A DNA stretch of 36,203 nucleotides, taken from the NCBI GenBank assembly GCA_021797385.1, contig JAJZZW010000002.1:1-36203 (forward strand). The letters are read 5' to 3'. This document shows, piece after piece, positions 24,389-33,686 of this stretch. Source of the DNA: Thermoplasmata archaeon (GTDB lineage: Archaea > Thermoplasmatota > Thermoplasmata > Thermoplasmatales > Thermoplasmataceae). A program made the translations under genes and the position numbers. The notes under the pieces were generated by a model that did not search any database, had not been told where the DNA came from, and saw nothing but the letters and a program-made list of their open reading frames with translations. Position 1 is the stretch's first letter, and each line of letters opens with the position of its first letter.

Positions 24389-25394
24389 TTTTTCCACCGT
24401 TGTTTATTATATCTATAAATAAACTAAATATTAGTGCAATGATGGCCAGAATAAACAAACTGTATATCCCACCCATTATACCATATTCATAATCAAGAAA
24501 CGAATAGATAGCAAACTCTCCTGTGTTCATATAAGAAAATATATAACTTACGATAATCATCCCACCCATGAATATAACAAATACCGATTTCAGCTCCCTT
24601 AGCACCCTGGTCCTTATTCCCCTTTTTATAAAAATTATATAATTATCCATGAATGCATTCCTGGTAATCCCAGCTTTCATATATTTTTTATTGTATTCTA
24701 TGGATGTTTCATGGCTTATATAAACACTCAAATAAATAACTGTGGGAATAAACATGGAAAAAAACGGAAGTGCCATATGATCTAATAAATCTATAAATAT
24801 GGATAATGATCCATGTAAGATGCTATCTATTAAAATGATATTTGTTGGTTTAGTTATATAAATTCCGTTTCCTGTTGAAGATATCCAGCTATTCAATGCA
24901 GTAGAACTATTAGAAAGTATACCATGTGTGGGAAACCATCCCAGTACGCCAGAAAATATCGCAAGAAGAACCAGGCCGGAAACAAGATAGAGAAATAATA
25001 GTGGGAATATATTCATATTCAATATCTTGGTAGTCTTAAACGCAGTTCCCGAGTACAATCCGATAAAATACGAAACTGCATAGGATATAGCAAATGCCAC
25101 AGTTAAAAACAAAATAGTTTCTGGTAGTGTAATTGATACAGCACCTAGAACAGTACCAGAATAAAAGGATGTGCTAGTATATCCAACATTTCCCGTAAGA
25201 ATTGCGTATATAAAATAAAAATACTGAAATACAATATTCTGATGCAAACCTAGTATTTTTATGGATTTCCCTGGAAAATCATTTCCTACAATTCTTGTTG
25301 GTACAAATTTGAAAACAGCAAACAAAAGTATGGTTAAACCTATAAATATGATTAAGTATTTTATGAAAAGTCCTTTTATCTTTGTCCACTGCAT
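24378..25394 (-). CDS. Opp/Dpp-type ABC permease, DppB-like
   Basis: The protein is 338 aa from ATG 25394. An in-frame TTG at 25412 is less likely, because TTTAAATTT at about 25418-25428 gives a TATA-to-ATG spacing of about 26-29 nt. It has six helices in the DppB arrangement: an N-terminal helix (YLIIFIGLTILLFAVF), a long ectoloop, then PETILFLTVAFAISYAVSYF and so on. The EAA-loop region is YNKKYMKAGITRNAFMDNY, which departs from the family pattern around RTARAKGL. The C-terminus LFIDIINNGGKNEI corresponds to the family's last-helix segment. It is the first gene of the three-gene permease/ATPase-like operon. Confidence 0.72.
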   Translation of the reverse strand: MQWTKIKGLFIKYLIIFIGLTILLFAVFKFVPTRIVGNDFPGKSIKILGLHQNIVFQYFYFIYAILTGNVGYTSTSFYSGTVLGAVSITLPETILFLTVAFAISYAVSYFIGLYSGTAFKTTKILNMNIFPLLFLYLVSGLVLLAIFSGVLGWFPTHGILSNSSTALNSWISSTGNGIYITKPTNIILIDSILHGSLSIFIDLLDHMALPFFSMFIPTVIYLSVYISHETSIEYNKKYMKAGITRNAFMDNYIIFIKRGIRTRVLRELKSVFVIFMGGMIIVSYIFSYMNTGEFAIYSFLDYEYGIMGGIYSLFILAIIALIFSLFIDIINNGGKNEI

Positions 25395-25434
25395 TATAAC
25401 ATACCGATTCAATAGTTAAATTTAAATGTTTATG

Positions 25435-25449
25435 TCAGACATATTCTGA
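25435..25449. repeat. Small inverted repeat between acetyltransferase and permease genes
   Basis: TCAGA (25435-25439) and TCTGA (25445-25449) pair around CATAT, just past the acetyltransferase stop and upstream of the permease TATA region. It could be a 3'-end hairpin or an operator. The stem is short. Confidence 0.3.
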
Positions 25450-25455
25450 TTATTA

Positions 25456-25992
25456 TCATTTGTCTGTATCCTGCCAGTTTGAAGTAAAGTACGTCATCAA
25501 AACATCATCTGTGTACTGATTACCTATCATAAACTGCTTTTTTCTAACACCTTCATATTCAAATCCCAGATTTCTATATGTTTTTATGGCGTTTACATTG
25601 CTTGAAAAAACTTCTAAATTTATTTTTTCTATCCCCTGAGTTTTTGACCATGAAATCGCATCCTCTATCATTTTCGTGCCTATATTCATATGCCTAAAAT
25701 CCTTCATTATAGCAATTCCCAGTGAAGCTGTATGCCTGTTTTTTTTATACATCCCACGCTGAATAGTTGTAACTCCGACAATTCTCTCGTTAACCTCTGA
25801 TACAAGTGTGAGATCATCTTTATTTTTAAGTCTTTCCTGCTCTCCTCTTTCAGTTAAAAGATAGTATTCACTTACAAGATATATCTTTTCATCCATTACA
25901 CTTTGCATGCATTCTATAATGCCCCTAGCATCTCCCGGAACACCACGCCTTATCAAATATTTTCCCGTCTGTTCATTTTTTTTAAACATCAT
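25456..25992 (-). CDS. GNAT-family N-acetyltransferase
   Basis: The 178-aa GNAT-fold enzyme uses acetyl-CoA. Motif A is visible as LGIAIMKDFRHMNIGTKMIEDAI (about 99-121; the R-x-x-x-x-G turn binds the pyrophosphate). It is followed by INLEVFSSNVNAIKTYRNLGFEYEG, the usual NxxAIxxYxxxGF motif B. The RimJ/RimL-like pattern suggests acetylation of a small molecule or protein amine, but the acceptor is unknown. The start overlaps the regulator stop by four bases (ATGATG), so it is translationally coupled to it. A second ATG follows immediately at 25989. Confidence 0.88.
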   Translation of the reverse strand: MMFKKNEQTGKYLIRRGVPGDARGIIECMQSVMDEKIYLVSEYYLLTERGEQERLKNKDDLTLVSEVNERIVGVTTIQRGMYKKNRHTASLGIAIMKDFRHMNIGTKMIEDAISWSKTQGIEKINLEVFSSNVNAIKTYRNLGFEYEGVRKKQFMIGNQYTDDVLMTYFTSNWQDTDK

Positions 25993-26312
25993 GGCGACTC
26001 CAAAATATTTTTAAGTTCTTTATATATGTTTTCCATTCTCTGCGAATTTTCTCTGGCATCTGATAGAATTCTATCCTTATTTGCAATAAAATCCGATGTT
26101 AAAATGGCACCCTCACGTGATGCCTCTATAATACCACCGTGTTCCAGTATCCGCAAAGAGTATCTTATTTTGTGTTCCGGTATACCTGTTTGCTGTGACA
26201 TTTTAATTATCCCCAGGGGTTGCTCCATTAACAGTGTCTTTATGATGGTGAGGTGCCTTTCAAGGGTTTCTATGTTTTCCTTGACTTCTTTAAAAATTGA
26301 ATAATCATTCAT
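25989..26312 (-). CDS. Winged-helix transcriptional regulator with C-terminal helix
   Basis: The protein is 107 aa from ATG 26312. A TTG at 26327 is also in frame, but the AT-rich box at 26333-26342 is about 26 nt from 26312. A helical segment leads into a helix-turn-helix: IIKMSQQTGIPEHKIRYSLR, then ILEHGGIIEASREGAILT as recognition helix plus wing. The remainder is a charged helix that could dimerise. It resembles small archaeal MarR/ArsR-like wHTH proteins. Its coupling to the acetyltransferase suggests local or autogenous control. No ligand domain is visible. Confidence 0.75.
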   Translation of the reverse strand: MNDYSIFKEVKENIETLERHLTIIKTLLMEQPLGIIKMSQQTGIPEHKIRYSLRILEHGGIIEASREGAILTSDFIANKDRILSDARENSQRMENIYKELKNILESP

Positions 26313-26447
26313 GGTAATAGATAGCAAGCCATTATTTATTATTTTGTAACATACTTAAAAACTATGAATAAATAAAAAATCTAGCCGCAAAATTAGTTAT
26401 CCCTCAAATAAGCAATATTGAGTATATTATATAGAGTCAAAATTAAA

Positions 26448-26684
26448 TCAAATTTCACTCTCTGGATTGTAAATAAGTTTGTCATGATCTTTTATTGTAA
26501 ATTTTGCTGTAGTATTCAGAAGAGAACGTATATTTGCTTTTCTCTCTCCTATATATTCATCATATTTTTCTGGATTTTTTGAGTTCTCTCTGATTTTTAA
26601 CGTATTATTAAGCAGCGCAATCTGAAGTTTTATCTCAAACCGCTTCCTTTCATCAAAATCATTTATATCAAAAATTTTTACCAT
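26448..26684 (-). CDS. Hypothetical small charged protein
   Basis: The 78-aa protein is not recognised. It is hydrophilic and predicted mainly helical (FDERKRFEIKLQIALLNNT, then EYIGERKANIRSLLNTT), without signal peptide, cysteines or membrane segment. The ATG follows an AT-rich promoter-like stretch (about 26700-26715) by about 25 nt, in keeping with the leaderless pattern of the window. It stands alone between the regulator gene and the divergent rtcB. Amino-acid composition is normal for a real protein, with no low-complexity AT-driven bias, but without homology support the call is moderate. Confidence 0.5.
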   Translation of the reverse strand: MVKIFDINDFDERKRFEIKLQIALLNNTLKIRENSKNPEKYDEYIGERKANIRSLLNTTAKFTIKDHDKLIYNPESEI

Positions 26685-26793
26685 TTAGACCTGATTACTT
26701 TATTATTTTATTAATTTTTTTATTTTCTAACCTTCCTGGTCTTTTATGGATTAAAACTGAAACTATTATGTTTAACATTGTAATTAGCTATTT

Positions 26794-28221
26794 ATGTTTC
26801 ATCTCAATAAATTGAATAATTTTCAATATGAAATACCCGTAACAGGTAATATGAAAGTTCCAGGTATATTGTATATGAACCAAAGAATCCTGAGCCAATT
26901 CAGTGACAACGAGCCATTAAAACAGGTCATGAATGTTGCAACCCTTCCAGGAATTGTAAAAGCCTCGATTGCAATGCCCGACATACATCTTGGCTATGGT
27001 TTCCCAATTGGAGGAGTTGCGGGTTTTGACTATGATGATGGAATAGTATCACCGGGAGGTGTGGGATACGATATAAATTGTGGCGTTTCACTGATTGCCA
27101 CAGACCTTGATTATGATGAATACAAGTGCAGTGTAAATAGGGTACTGGATGAGCTATATAAAACAGTACCTGCAGGTATAGATAATAAGTCAAGTTTCAG
27201 GATTAACTGCAATGATGAAAATGAAATTCTTTCATCTGGTCTGGAATGGGCATTCCGGAATGGATATGCAACGGATAAAGATATAATGCATACTGAGGAG
27301 AATGGCTATATGACTTCCAATATTTCAACTGTGAGTGAAAAAGCCATGAAAAGGGGAAAGAATGAACTTGGAACCCTGGGTGCAGGAAATCATTTTCTGG
27401 AAATAGATCGCATTGACAGAATATTTGACCGTGAAACTGCCAAAAAATTCGGATCAGAAAGAGAGAATAAATTGGCAATAATGATCCACACCGGGTCCAG
27501 GGGACTGGGTCACCAGGTCGCAACTGATTATTTAACCAGGCTAAACGAATATGATGGTAGTGTGAAAATACCTGAGGATAAACAACTTATATCCGTGCAT
27601 ATAAACAGTAAACCTGGAGAAGATTATATAAATGCAATGAACGCTGCCGCTAATTTTGGGTTTGTCAATCGTCAGATAATAACATATAAAATACGGCAAG
27701 CATTTGAAAAAATAACAGGTCTGGATTTTGAAAGTATGGGCATAAATACTGTTTACAGTCTTGCCCATAACATGGCAAAGGTTGAAACATATAGCATTGA
27801 CGGGATAAAAAGAAAATTGCTAGTACATAGAAAGGGAGCCACCCGGGCACAGCCGGCAGGCAACACTACAGGCTATTTCCGGGAAACGGGTCACCCTGTA
27901 ATTATACCGAGCCATATGGGGGGTCCATCATATGTACTGGTAGGATTGAAGGGAAATGAAGAAACAACATTTTCCAGTTCCTGTCATGGTGCAGGGCGCA
28001 TACTGAGTAGAAAGGTAGCCAACGAACGATTTACCGTGGATGGTGTCAAGGACGATATGAGGTCCAGGGGAATATATTTACGTGCAACAACGGCGAAGGC
28101 GGTAGTTGAAGAATCTCCCGGGAGTTATAAAAACATTGACGATGTAATTGCGGTAATTCAGGGAGCGGGAATTGCATCTCCCGTGGTTTCCCTGATGCCT
28201 GTGGCGGTTATGAAAGGGTAG
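26794..28221 (+). CDS. rtcB: tRNA-splicing ligase RtcB
   Basis: The 475-aa RNA ligase joins 2',3'-cyclic-phosphate and 5'-OH ends using GTP and Mn2+; in archaea it seals tRNA exons after intron removal. Signatures are MPDIHLGYGFPIGGVAGF, the metal-binding DINCGV with C96, LGAGNHFLEI, IHTGSRGLGHQV, and SSSCHGAGRI, whose H398 is the expected guanylylated residue. Length is normal for an intein-free archaeal RtcB; several other archaeal copies carry inteins, and none is present here. It is a single-gene unit convergent with the trp operon end, nine bases from the DAHP synthase stop. Confidence 0.97.
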   Translation: MFHLNKLNNFQYEIPVTGNMKVPGILYMNQRILSQFSDNEPLKQVMNVATLPGIVKASIAMPDIHLGYGFPIGGVAGFDYDDGIVSPGGVGYDINCGVSLIATDLDYDEYKCSVNRVLDELYKTVPAGIDNKSSFRINCNDENEILSSGLEWAFRNGYATDKDIMHTEENGYMTSNISTVSEKAMKRGKNELGTLGAGNHFLEIDRIDRIFDRETAKKFGSERENKLAIMIHTGSRGLGHQVATDYLTRLNEYDGSVKIPEDKQLISVHINSKPGEDYINAMNAAANFGFVNRQIITYKIRQAFEKITGLDFESMGINTVYSLAHNMAKVETYSIDGIKRKLLVHRKGATRAQPAGNTTGYFRETGHPVIIPSHMGGPSYVLVGLKGNEETTFSSSCHGAGRILSRKVANERFTVDGVKDDMRSRGIYLRATTAKAVVEESPGSYKNIDDVIAVIQGAGIASPVVSLMPVAVMKG

Positions 28222-28230
28222 AAAATATAA

Positions 28231-29013
28231 TTAAATCATGGTTTTGCCCAGCACTGCGTTAATATTCTTCACTTTATCATAAAGTGCCCTGAATTGTGGA
28301 ACCGTAAGCTGTTGTGCCGCATCGCTCAGTGCCTTTGAAGGATCAGGATGTACCTCTATCATTAATCCATCAGCTCCCGCAGCTGTGCCACCCATTGCCA
28401 GAGGCTCAACGTACCTATTTACTCCGGCAGGATGACTCGGATCTATAATTACCGGGTATTCGGTTTTTTCATGCAGTACGGGAATAGCGGAAATATCCAG
28501 AGTAAATCTTGTGGATTGCTCAAATGTTCTTATTCCTCTTTCTGAAAACATTATATTTTGATTGCCATTCATTGAAAGATACTTAGAAGATGCTATGAGC
28601 TCATCGATGGTATTTCCGAACCCTCTCTTGAGCAAAACCGGTTTTTTCTGCTTGCTCACCTGTTTTAGAAGTGAAAAATTCTGGGAATTCCTAGACCCTA
28701 TCTGAATTATATCCGCATATTCTTCTACAAGTGGGAGTTCTTCAATATCCATAACCTCTGTTATTACAGCCATTCCAGTTGCCTCTCTAGCCCTGGATAG
28801 CAGTTTCAGACCCTCCTCGCCCAGACCCTGAAATGAATCCGGGCTTGTTCTGGGCTTGAATGCGCCACCTCTGAGTACGTTAACGCCTATTCTTTTAAGT
28901 TCCTTCGCAACACCGACAATCTGTTCCTCGTCCTCCACCGAGCATGGCCCGGCAATCATGAGAAACTTATCATCCGTTAGGCTCAATTCGTCATTTATTT
29001 TTACATTTACCAT
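28231..29013 (-). CDS. aroF: DAHP synthase (type I-beta, single domain)
   Basis: The 260-aa enzyme condenses phosphoenolpyruvate and erythrose-4-phosphate to DAHP, the first step of the shikimate pathway. The family shows [64 protein letters not shown] and [15 protein letters not shown]. The catalytic core is present without an N-terminal ferredoxin-like or C-terminal chorismate-mutase domain, so no built-in allosteric module is visible. It is the last gene of the trp operon, with GGTGAT three bases before the ATG and four bases after the trpC stop. This couples aromatic supply to tryptophan synthesis. KDO8P synthase shares the fold, but the context argues for DAHP synthase. Confidence 0.93.
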   Translation of the reverse strand: MVNVKINDELSLTDDKFLMIAGPCSVEDEEQIVGVAKELKRIGVNVLRGGAFKPRTSPDSFQGLGEEGLKLLSRAREATGMAVITEVMDIEELPLVEEYADIIQIGSRNSQNFSLLKQVSKQKKPVLLKRGFGNTIDELIASSKYLSMNGNQNIMFSERGIRTFEQSTRFTLDISAIPVLHEKTEYPVIIDPSHPAGVNRYVEPLAMGGTAAGADGLMIEVHPDPSKALSDAAQQLTVPQFRALYDKVKNINAVLGKTMI

Positions 29014-29017
29014 ATGA

Positions 29018-29728
29018 TCACCTGATTGTATCGCCGGAAAGTATTGAAGCCCCTATGAGGAGTCCATCATATTTTTCTACATTCAATGCCCCTATGTTTT
29101 TAGATGTTATACCACTTTCCAGTATGAGTGGAAGACCAAAGGATTTAAGCCTGTCATATAGGTCTTCTGCCTGATCTTGCATTTCCAGTGTTTTTAGATT
29201 TCTCCTATTATATCCTATCAGTACATTCTCCTCCGGGAATATGTTCTCAATGCTATCCGGATCATGTACCTCAACAAGCGCCTCCATGCCCAGCGTATTT
29301 CCATACTGTACAAGATCCTTTATGATCTCATAATCAAGGAAATCACATATAAGAAGAAATGCATCTCCTCCTGCCATAAATGATGACTGGACCATTTTAC
29401 GGCTTGATATGAAATCCTTAATTAGTATTGGTTTGTTATAGCATTGCACGGCTCTGGCATCTAGCATATTACCACCAAAGTGTTGAGGCTCCGTTAGAAT
29501 ACTGATTCCTGCGATGATTTCCTTTATATCATTAAAGTATTTAAGTATATCAGTATTGGATTTATTTCTGAATCCGGATGGTGATTTCCTTTTGAATTCC
29601 CCGATAATTCCTGGCTTTATTTTTGTCTCCTTGAGGGATTTTTTGAGGCTGATGGTATTTCTTTCGCGCATATTGAAACTTATGAGATTTCTCAGATTAT
29701 TTCCGGAGTAAATATCATCCACTATCAT
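29018..29728 (-). CDS. trpC: Indole-3-glycerol phosphate synthase
   Basis: The 236-aa TIM-barrel enzyme closes the indole ring of carboxyphenylaminodeoxyribulose phosphate. Catalytic motifs are [12 protein letters not shown] with E44 and K46, [27 protein letters not shown] with the second glutamate, and LILESGI. The NRNL motif reads [10 protein letters not shown] where GINNRNL is common. It is somewhat short, mostly because of a trimmed N-terminus. The ATG overlaps the trpG stop by four bases (ATGA). Confidence 0.94.
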   Translation of the reverse strand: MIVDDIYSGNNLRNLISFNMRERNTISLKKSLKETKIKPGIIGEFKRKSPSGFRNKSNTDILKYFNDIKEIIAGISILTEPQHFGGNMLDARAVQCYNKPILIKDFISSRKMVQSSFMAGGDAFLLICDFLDYEIIKDLVQYGNTLGMEALVEVHDPDSIENIFPEENVLIGYNRRNLKTLEMQDQAEDLYDRLKSFGLPLILESGITSKNIGALNVEKYDGLLIGASILSGDTIR

Positions 29729-30285
29729 AGGGAATCCACAAAATTTTTGAAAATATCCTTTCCATAAGAAGAATAGTAGCTTTCTGGGTGATACTGAACA
29801 CCGAAGAAATGTCCATCATTTGAATGGAAACCCATTATTTCTCCGTCTATTTCAGAAACAGCATCAACCATTATACCATTTCCGCCGGAAATAACAAGTG
29901 AATGGTATCTGATAGCAGTGAATTTTTCAGGAATACCTTTATACAGTGGTGAATCCATGTGCACAATTGTATCAGGCTGTCCATGCATAATCCTTTTTGA
30001 TAGAACAACTTCGCACCCCAGATAGTATCCAAGAATCTGATTACCGAAGCATATGCCCAGGAACTTTGATTTTCTGTTATTATCTATAAATTCATATAGA
30101 TTCCCCCTATCCTCTACCACGGTAGGGTTTCCCGGACCTGGTGAAATAATATATCCATCGTAATCTCCGGCATCTGCAAGTTTATCGTTTGGTTTTATAT
30201 CTATTTTCAAATCCGGGGAGTAAATATACTGATATATATTATATGTAAAAGAATCATAGTTGTCAATAATTAATATCTTTTTCAT
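29725..30285 (-). CDS. trpG: Anthranilate synthase glutaminase subunit
   Basis: The 186-aa class I glutamine amidotransferase supplies ammonia to TrpE. Motifs are DNYDSFTYN, ISPGPGNP, the nucleophile in GICFGNQILGYY, and YHPESYYSS with the catalytic His-Glu. HGQPDTIVHMDSP and RYHSLVI fit TrpG rather than CarA or GuaA. I start at ATG 30285 (MKKILIID) because GGTGG lies five bases upstream; a GTG at 30294 is weaker. It overlaps trpE by 23 bases. Confidence 0.94.
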   Translation of the reverse strand: MKKILIIDNYDSFTYNIYQYIYSPDLKIDIKPNDKLADAGDYDGYIISPGPGNPTVVEDRGNLYEFIDNNRKSKFLGICFGNQILGYYLGCEVVLSKRIMHGQPDTIVHMDSPLYKGIPEKFTAIRYHSLVISGGNGIMVDAVSEIDGEIMGFHSNDGHFFGVQYHPESYYSSYGKDIFKNFVDSL

Positions 30286-31414
30286 ATAAACCACCGGTAA
30301 CTGTCATAATCTTTGAATACATCTCATTCACTTCATTTGCAGGAATTGAATCTTTTACTATTCCCGCCCCAGCCTGTGTATAATTTTCCGAAGAATTCCT
30401 GTAAAGACTCCGGATGAGCAGTGCGAGGTCCAGTTTATTCTTCCCTGCAATACCCAGTGCACCAGCATACGGGCCTCTGGGATTTTCCTCATATTGATTT
30501 ATCAATGTCACGGCCTTCTTTTTGGGTGCCCCGCTTACGGTACCCGCTGGGAATACGGACGCAAGTATATCACCAAATCCATGATTTTCAGGAATGCCGG
30601 AAACCGTACTTACCAGATGCTGTACACTGTTAAATTTTTCTACATCCATGGATCTCTCAACCTTTACAGAACCCGGTATGCATATTCGCCCCAGATCATT
30701 TCTGGCCAGATCAACAAGCATACGGTGTTCAAGAAGCTCTTTTTCATCGTTTTTGAGTTCATTTTCCAGTTTTTTATCCTCGTACTCCGTACTCCCTCTT
30801 TTTCGTGTTCCGGCTACCGGAAATATCTCTATCCTGTTATTATCTAAGGAAACCAGATTCTCTGGTGAACTCCCGATAATCTCCATGTCCCCGAATTTAT
30901 AATAGTAAACGTATAAAGACCTATCGGCTGCCATGAATTTCTTCAGTATGTAAATTCTATCATAATTATCCAGGTCAAATCTCTTTGAAAGCACTATTTG
31001 GAGCAGGTCACCATTTATAATTCTTTCAATAGCAATTTCTATCTTTTTTTCAAGTGCAGAATCTGATACATTTCCAGATGTCGTACTGATAGATTCTGAC
31101 CCTCTTTTGTACTTTTGTGTATATTCCACATCCGGAATTATATATGAAACCTGGGGCCATTCTGATCTTTTTAATTTTATATCTGGATAAATATCATCGA
31201 CAAAGTCATAGGTTACAAAGAGCGGTATAATATTATTAGAAGACAAAACCTCCATGAACTCTTTGTTCATATAATTTTTTGCATCTCTATATATATTAAC
31301 AGGATCACTTTCAGATATGAAAAGTCGCTCCATACTGGATTCCCTTTCACTTTCAAATTTACAGAAGTATGCGAAATTTTTACCGTTTAATTTACTTATT
31401 TTATCTAATAACAC
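30263..31414 (-). CDS. trpE: Anthranilate synthase component I
   Basis: The 383-aa enzyme converts chorismate plus ammonia to anthranilate. Chorismate-binding signatures are LLQIVLSKRFDL, GSSPENLV, PVAGTRKRG, LARNDLGRI and FPAGTVSGAPKKKA near the C-terminus. I choose the GTG at 31414 because GGTGA lies five bases upstream within the trpF end; upstream in-frame starts would run deep into trpF. KFES in the N-terminal domain is where the LLES feedback motif lies in regulated TrpE, so tryptophan inhibition may be retained, but this is uncertain. It overlaps trpF by 14 bases and trpG by 23. Confidence 0.93.
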   Translation of the reverse strand: MLLDKISKLNGKNFAYFCKFESERESSMERLFISESDPVNIYRDAKNYMNKEFMEVLSSNNIIPLFVTYDFVDDIYPDIKLKRSEWPQVSYIIPDVEYTQKYKRGSESISTTSGNVSDSALEKKIEIAIERIINGDLLQIVLSKRFDLDNYDRIYILKKFMAADRSLYVYYYKFGDMEIIGSSPENLVSLDNNRIEIFPVAGTRKRGSTEYEDKKLENELKNDEKELLEHRMLVDLARNDLGRICIPGSVKVERSMDVEKFNSVQHLVSTVSGIPENHGFGDILASVFPAGTVSGAPKKKAVTLINQYEENPRGPYAGALGIAGKNKLDLALLIRSLYRNSSENYTQAGAGIVKDSIPANEVNEMYSKIMTVTGGLYEKDINY

Positions 31415-31991
31415 TGCACTCACCAAGTTTATTAAAAAATTCACTAACTTTTTCAAATGATTTTTTCCCAACTCTCTCCTCAAGAGAGCTGCTAACGTCT
31501 ATCAAAGCAGGTCCCAGTGGCACAAGCTGTTCCAGGTTCATGGAATCAATCCTACCGGCAATTCCAATTATGTTCAGAGGTAATTTCCTGAGCTGTGATA
31601 TTTTGCTGGAAATCCCGTTCTTGTCTTCAATAAGAATATAATCGGCACCGGCATCAGTGTAAGACTTTATCCTTTCTTTCAAATCTCGTTCCGAAAAATC
31701 AATCACAGAAATAACACTCTTTCCCAGTACATTCTTTATATATGAAATATCTTCTTCTGTATGCCTGAAATGGAGCTGGATATAATCCTCCTTACCTGCA
31801 GTGGTAGGCATTGACGTATAAACTGCTGTGACCATGGCATCAGGATGTTTATCCTTTATTTTTTCAATCAATTCTGATGTGCCATGTCTTTTAACATTGA
31901 AGTCCAGTATAACACCTATAATATCGGCACCCATTTTAATGGAATAATCAGCATCTTCTTCGTTAGTTATTCCGCATATTTTAACTTTCAT
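31401..31991 (-). CDS. trpF: Phosphoribosylanthranilate isomerase
   Basis: The 196-aa (beta/alpha)8 enzyme performs the Amadori rearrangement of phosphoribosylanthranilate. It opens with KVKICGITNEEDAD, containing the catalytic cysteine, and ends with the conserved VSSSLEERVGKKS, which has the phosphate-binding region. The middle contains YIQLHFRHTEED, a variant of the usual IQLHG, and ADYILIEDKNG, placing the general-acid aspartate less clearly. ATG 31991 is supported by GGAGGTG five bases upstream and an ATGA overlap with trpD. An earlier in-frame GTG (31997) overlaps that site's spacer. Confidence 0.92.
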   Translation of the reverse strand: MKVKICGITNEEDADYSIKMGADIIGVILDFNVKRHGTSELIEKIKDKHPDAMVTAVYTSMPTTAGKEDYIQLHFRHTEEDISYIKNVLGKSVISVIDFSERDLKERIKSYTDAGADYILIEDKNGISSKISQLRKLPLNIIGIAGRIDSMNLEQLVPLGPALIDVSSSLEERVGKKSFEKVSEFFNKLGECSVIR

Positions 31992-32959
31992 TCGCACACC
32001 TCCTTTAATTTTTTAACTGCCACACCGGCGTCTATGTATTTTATTGCAAGGTCATATGCTTCTTCCATTGTTTCTGCCAGACCATTGGTTATTACAGCAG
32101 GAAAAGCATTGAGCGCTATGAATTCTTTAACTTCCCTATTATTCCCCGAAAGACCTGAAAGAAGCATTTCGAAACTCTTTTCCGGGTTTACAGTGGATAT
32201 CCTTTCAACTTCTGTTCTGTGCCCTATCAACTTCACAGGGTCAACATTCATTTTTTCAATCTTATTATCTATAAAGTAGAGGTGGTTTTCACTGTACGGG
32301 GAAAGCTCATCCATGCCGTCAGAAGAATGGATCACAAAGCCCTTTTTATTATCCTGAAGGACCACCCTTGCGTATAGCCCCGCAAGTTCTTCGTTGTATG
32401 CGCCCAGCACCACTTTATCCGGATTGAGGGGATTTGTGAGTGGCCCAAGAATATTGAATACAGTTCTAAAGTTCATTTGTTTTCTAGCATGTGAAAATTT
32501 TGCAAAACTTCTGTTATACTGTGGTGCCAGTATATACACATAATTTTCCCTGTTTAGATTGTCTATGATTTTTTCCTCATTCATTTGAAAATTGTAATTT
32601 ATATATTTCATAAAGTCCGCGCTTCCATGATGCCCTGTAATTCCAAAATTTCCATGTTTCGCTGTTTTTATTCCCATGGATGCAAGCAGTATACTGACTG
32701 CAGTGCTTACATTTACCGTATTTTTACCGTCACCACCGGTCCCTACAACATCGGTAAGTCCTGGATACCGGATGTGAATATCTGACATTTCCCTGAGTGC
32801 CATTGCAAAACCTGTTATTTCTTCCGGTGTTTCTCCTCTGTTATGTATCTCTGTGAGAAATTCTATCTTCTCTCTATCGGATGTGTCCACCAGTTTTTTC
32901 ATGGCATCTCTTGCCCTTATTACAGCATCATTTGCTTCAGAGTATTGGTTTTCATTCAT
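31988..32959 (-). CDS. trpD: Anthranilate phosphoribosyltransferase
   Basis: The 323-aa enzyme attaches anthranilate to PRPP. Signatures are VVGTGGDGKNTVNVST for PRPP binding, KHGNFGITGHHGSADFMK, and FNILGPLTNPLNP. The GITGHHGS run differs from the common KHGNRxxSSxxGSAD, but the spacing is preserved. ATG 32959 has AGAGGTG six bases upstream. It overlaps trpA by eight bases and trpF by four (ATGA). Confidence 0.95.
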   Translation of the reverse strand: MNENQYSEANDAVIRARDAMKKLVDTSDREKIEFLTEIHNRGETPEEITGFAMALREMSDIHIRYPGLTDVVGTGGDGKNTVNVSTAVSILLASMGIKTAKHGNFGITGHHGSADFMKYINYNFQMNEEKIIDNLNRENYVYILAPQYNRSFAKFSHARKQMNFRTVFNILGPLTNPLNPDKVVLGAYNEELAGLYARVVLQDNKKGFVIHSSDGMDELSPYSENHLYFIDNKIEKMNVDPVKLIGHRTEVERISTVNPEKSFEMLLSGLSGNNREVKEFIALNAFPAVITNGLAETMEEAYDLAIKYIDAGVAVKKLKEVCE

Positions 32960-33686
32960 TCAGAACACCTCTCATTTTATCTATATAATCAATGAATCCC
33001 TTTTCATCCCCCGCATCAATCATTTTAACAAGATACGTTCCTATTGCAACCCCTGAACCACCGTTTTTCATTAGATTTTTTATATCCTCATCTGTTTTAA
33101 TTCCGAATCCATAGGTTATTTCCCTTCCCGGAAGGAGTCCATTGATTCTCTCTGTGGTATAATCCAGTTCATAGGGTATTTCTATGCCGGTTGATGGCTG
33201 CAGCCCATAGTAAATCCACGAATCGGTAATAGCTGCTATGTCTCTTATTATAGAATCCGGTGTAGCCGGTGAGAAGAAGGGAATGTATTCAAATCCCATT
33301 TTATTTAATTTATTGATGACACTTTTTGATTCCTTGAAGTAATCTATTATCAGGTCCGGTATTATTATCCCTGAAAAGTTATTGTTCTGGAGATAGCCAA
33401 TAAATTCATCAAATCTATCCTTTATATCTGAATAATAGGATAATGAATACATCTTTATGGAAGTCCTGTAAAAATAATCAAAATACTTACTGTAAATACT
33501 CTCTGAAAAATTACGGTTTCCGACACTGTGGGTCTTTCTTATTACTGGCCCATCATATCTGGGATCAATGGAAGGAAAGCCAAATTCTATATAATTGATT
33601 TTTTCTACAGGTAGTATATCCAGAAATCTGCACAGCTCTGTATTATCAGGATATCCCAGTGTAAAGTATGGAATGAGGTTTTTCAT
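32952..33686 (-). CDS. trpA: Tryptophan synthase alpha subunit
   Basis: The 244-aa TIM-barrel enzyme cleaves indole-3-glycerol phosphate to indole and glyceraldehyde-3-phosphate. YFTLGYPD and [18 protein letters not shown] contain the catalytic glutamate and aspartate. GIIIPDLI and a phosphate loop near GFGIKT and [11 protein letters not shown] are recognisable. It is slightly short compared with bacterial TrpA. The ATG overlaps the trpB stop by four bases (ATGA), with GGTGA six bases upstream. Confidence 0.94.
   Translation of the reverse strand: MKNLIPYFTLGYPDNTELCRFLDILPVEKINYIEFGFPSIDPRYDGPVIRKTHSVGNRNFSESIYSKYFDYFYRTSIKMYSLSYYSDIKDRFDEFIGYLQNNNFSGIIIPDLIIDYFKESKSVINKLNKMGFEYIPFFSPATPDSIIRDIAAITDSWIYYGLQPSTGIEIPYELDYTTERINGLLPGREITYGFGIKTDEDIKNLMKNGGSGVAIGTYLVKMIDAGDEKGFIDYIDKMRGVLNE

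Noticed and set aside
26794..28221. Intein in rtcB
   Set aside because: The protein is of normal intein-free length and all RtcB motifs follow at standard spacing.
30494..30847. 117-codon plus-strand open frame
   Set aside because: It is antisense to trpE, whose motifs are unambiguous.
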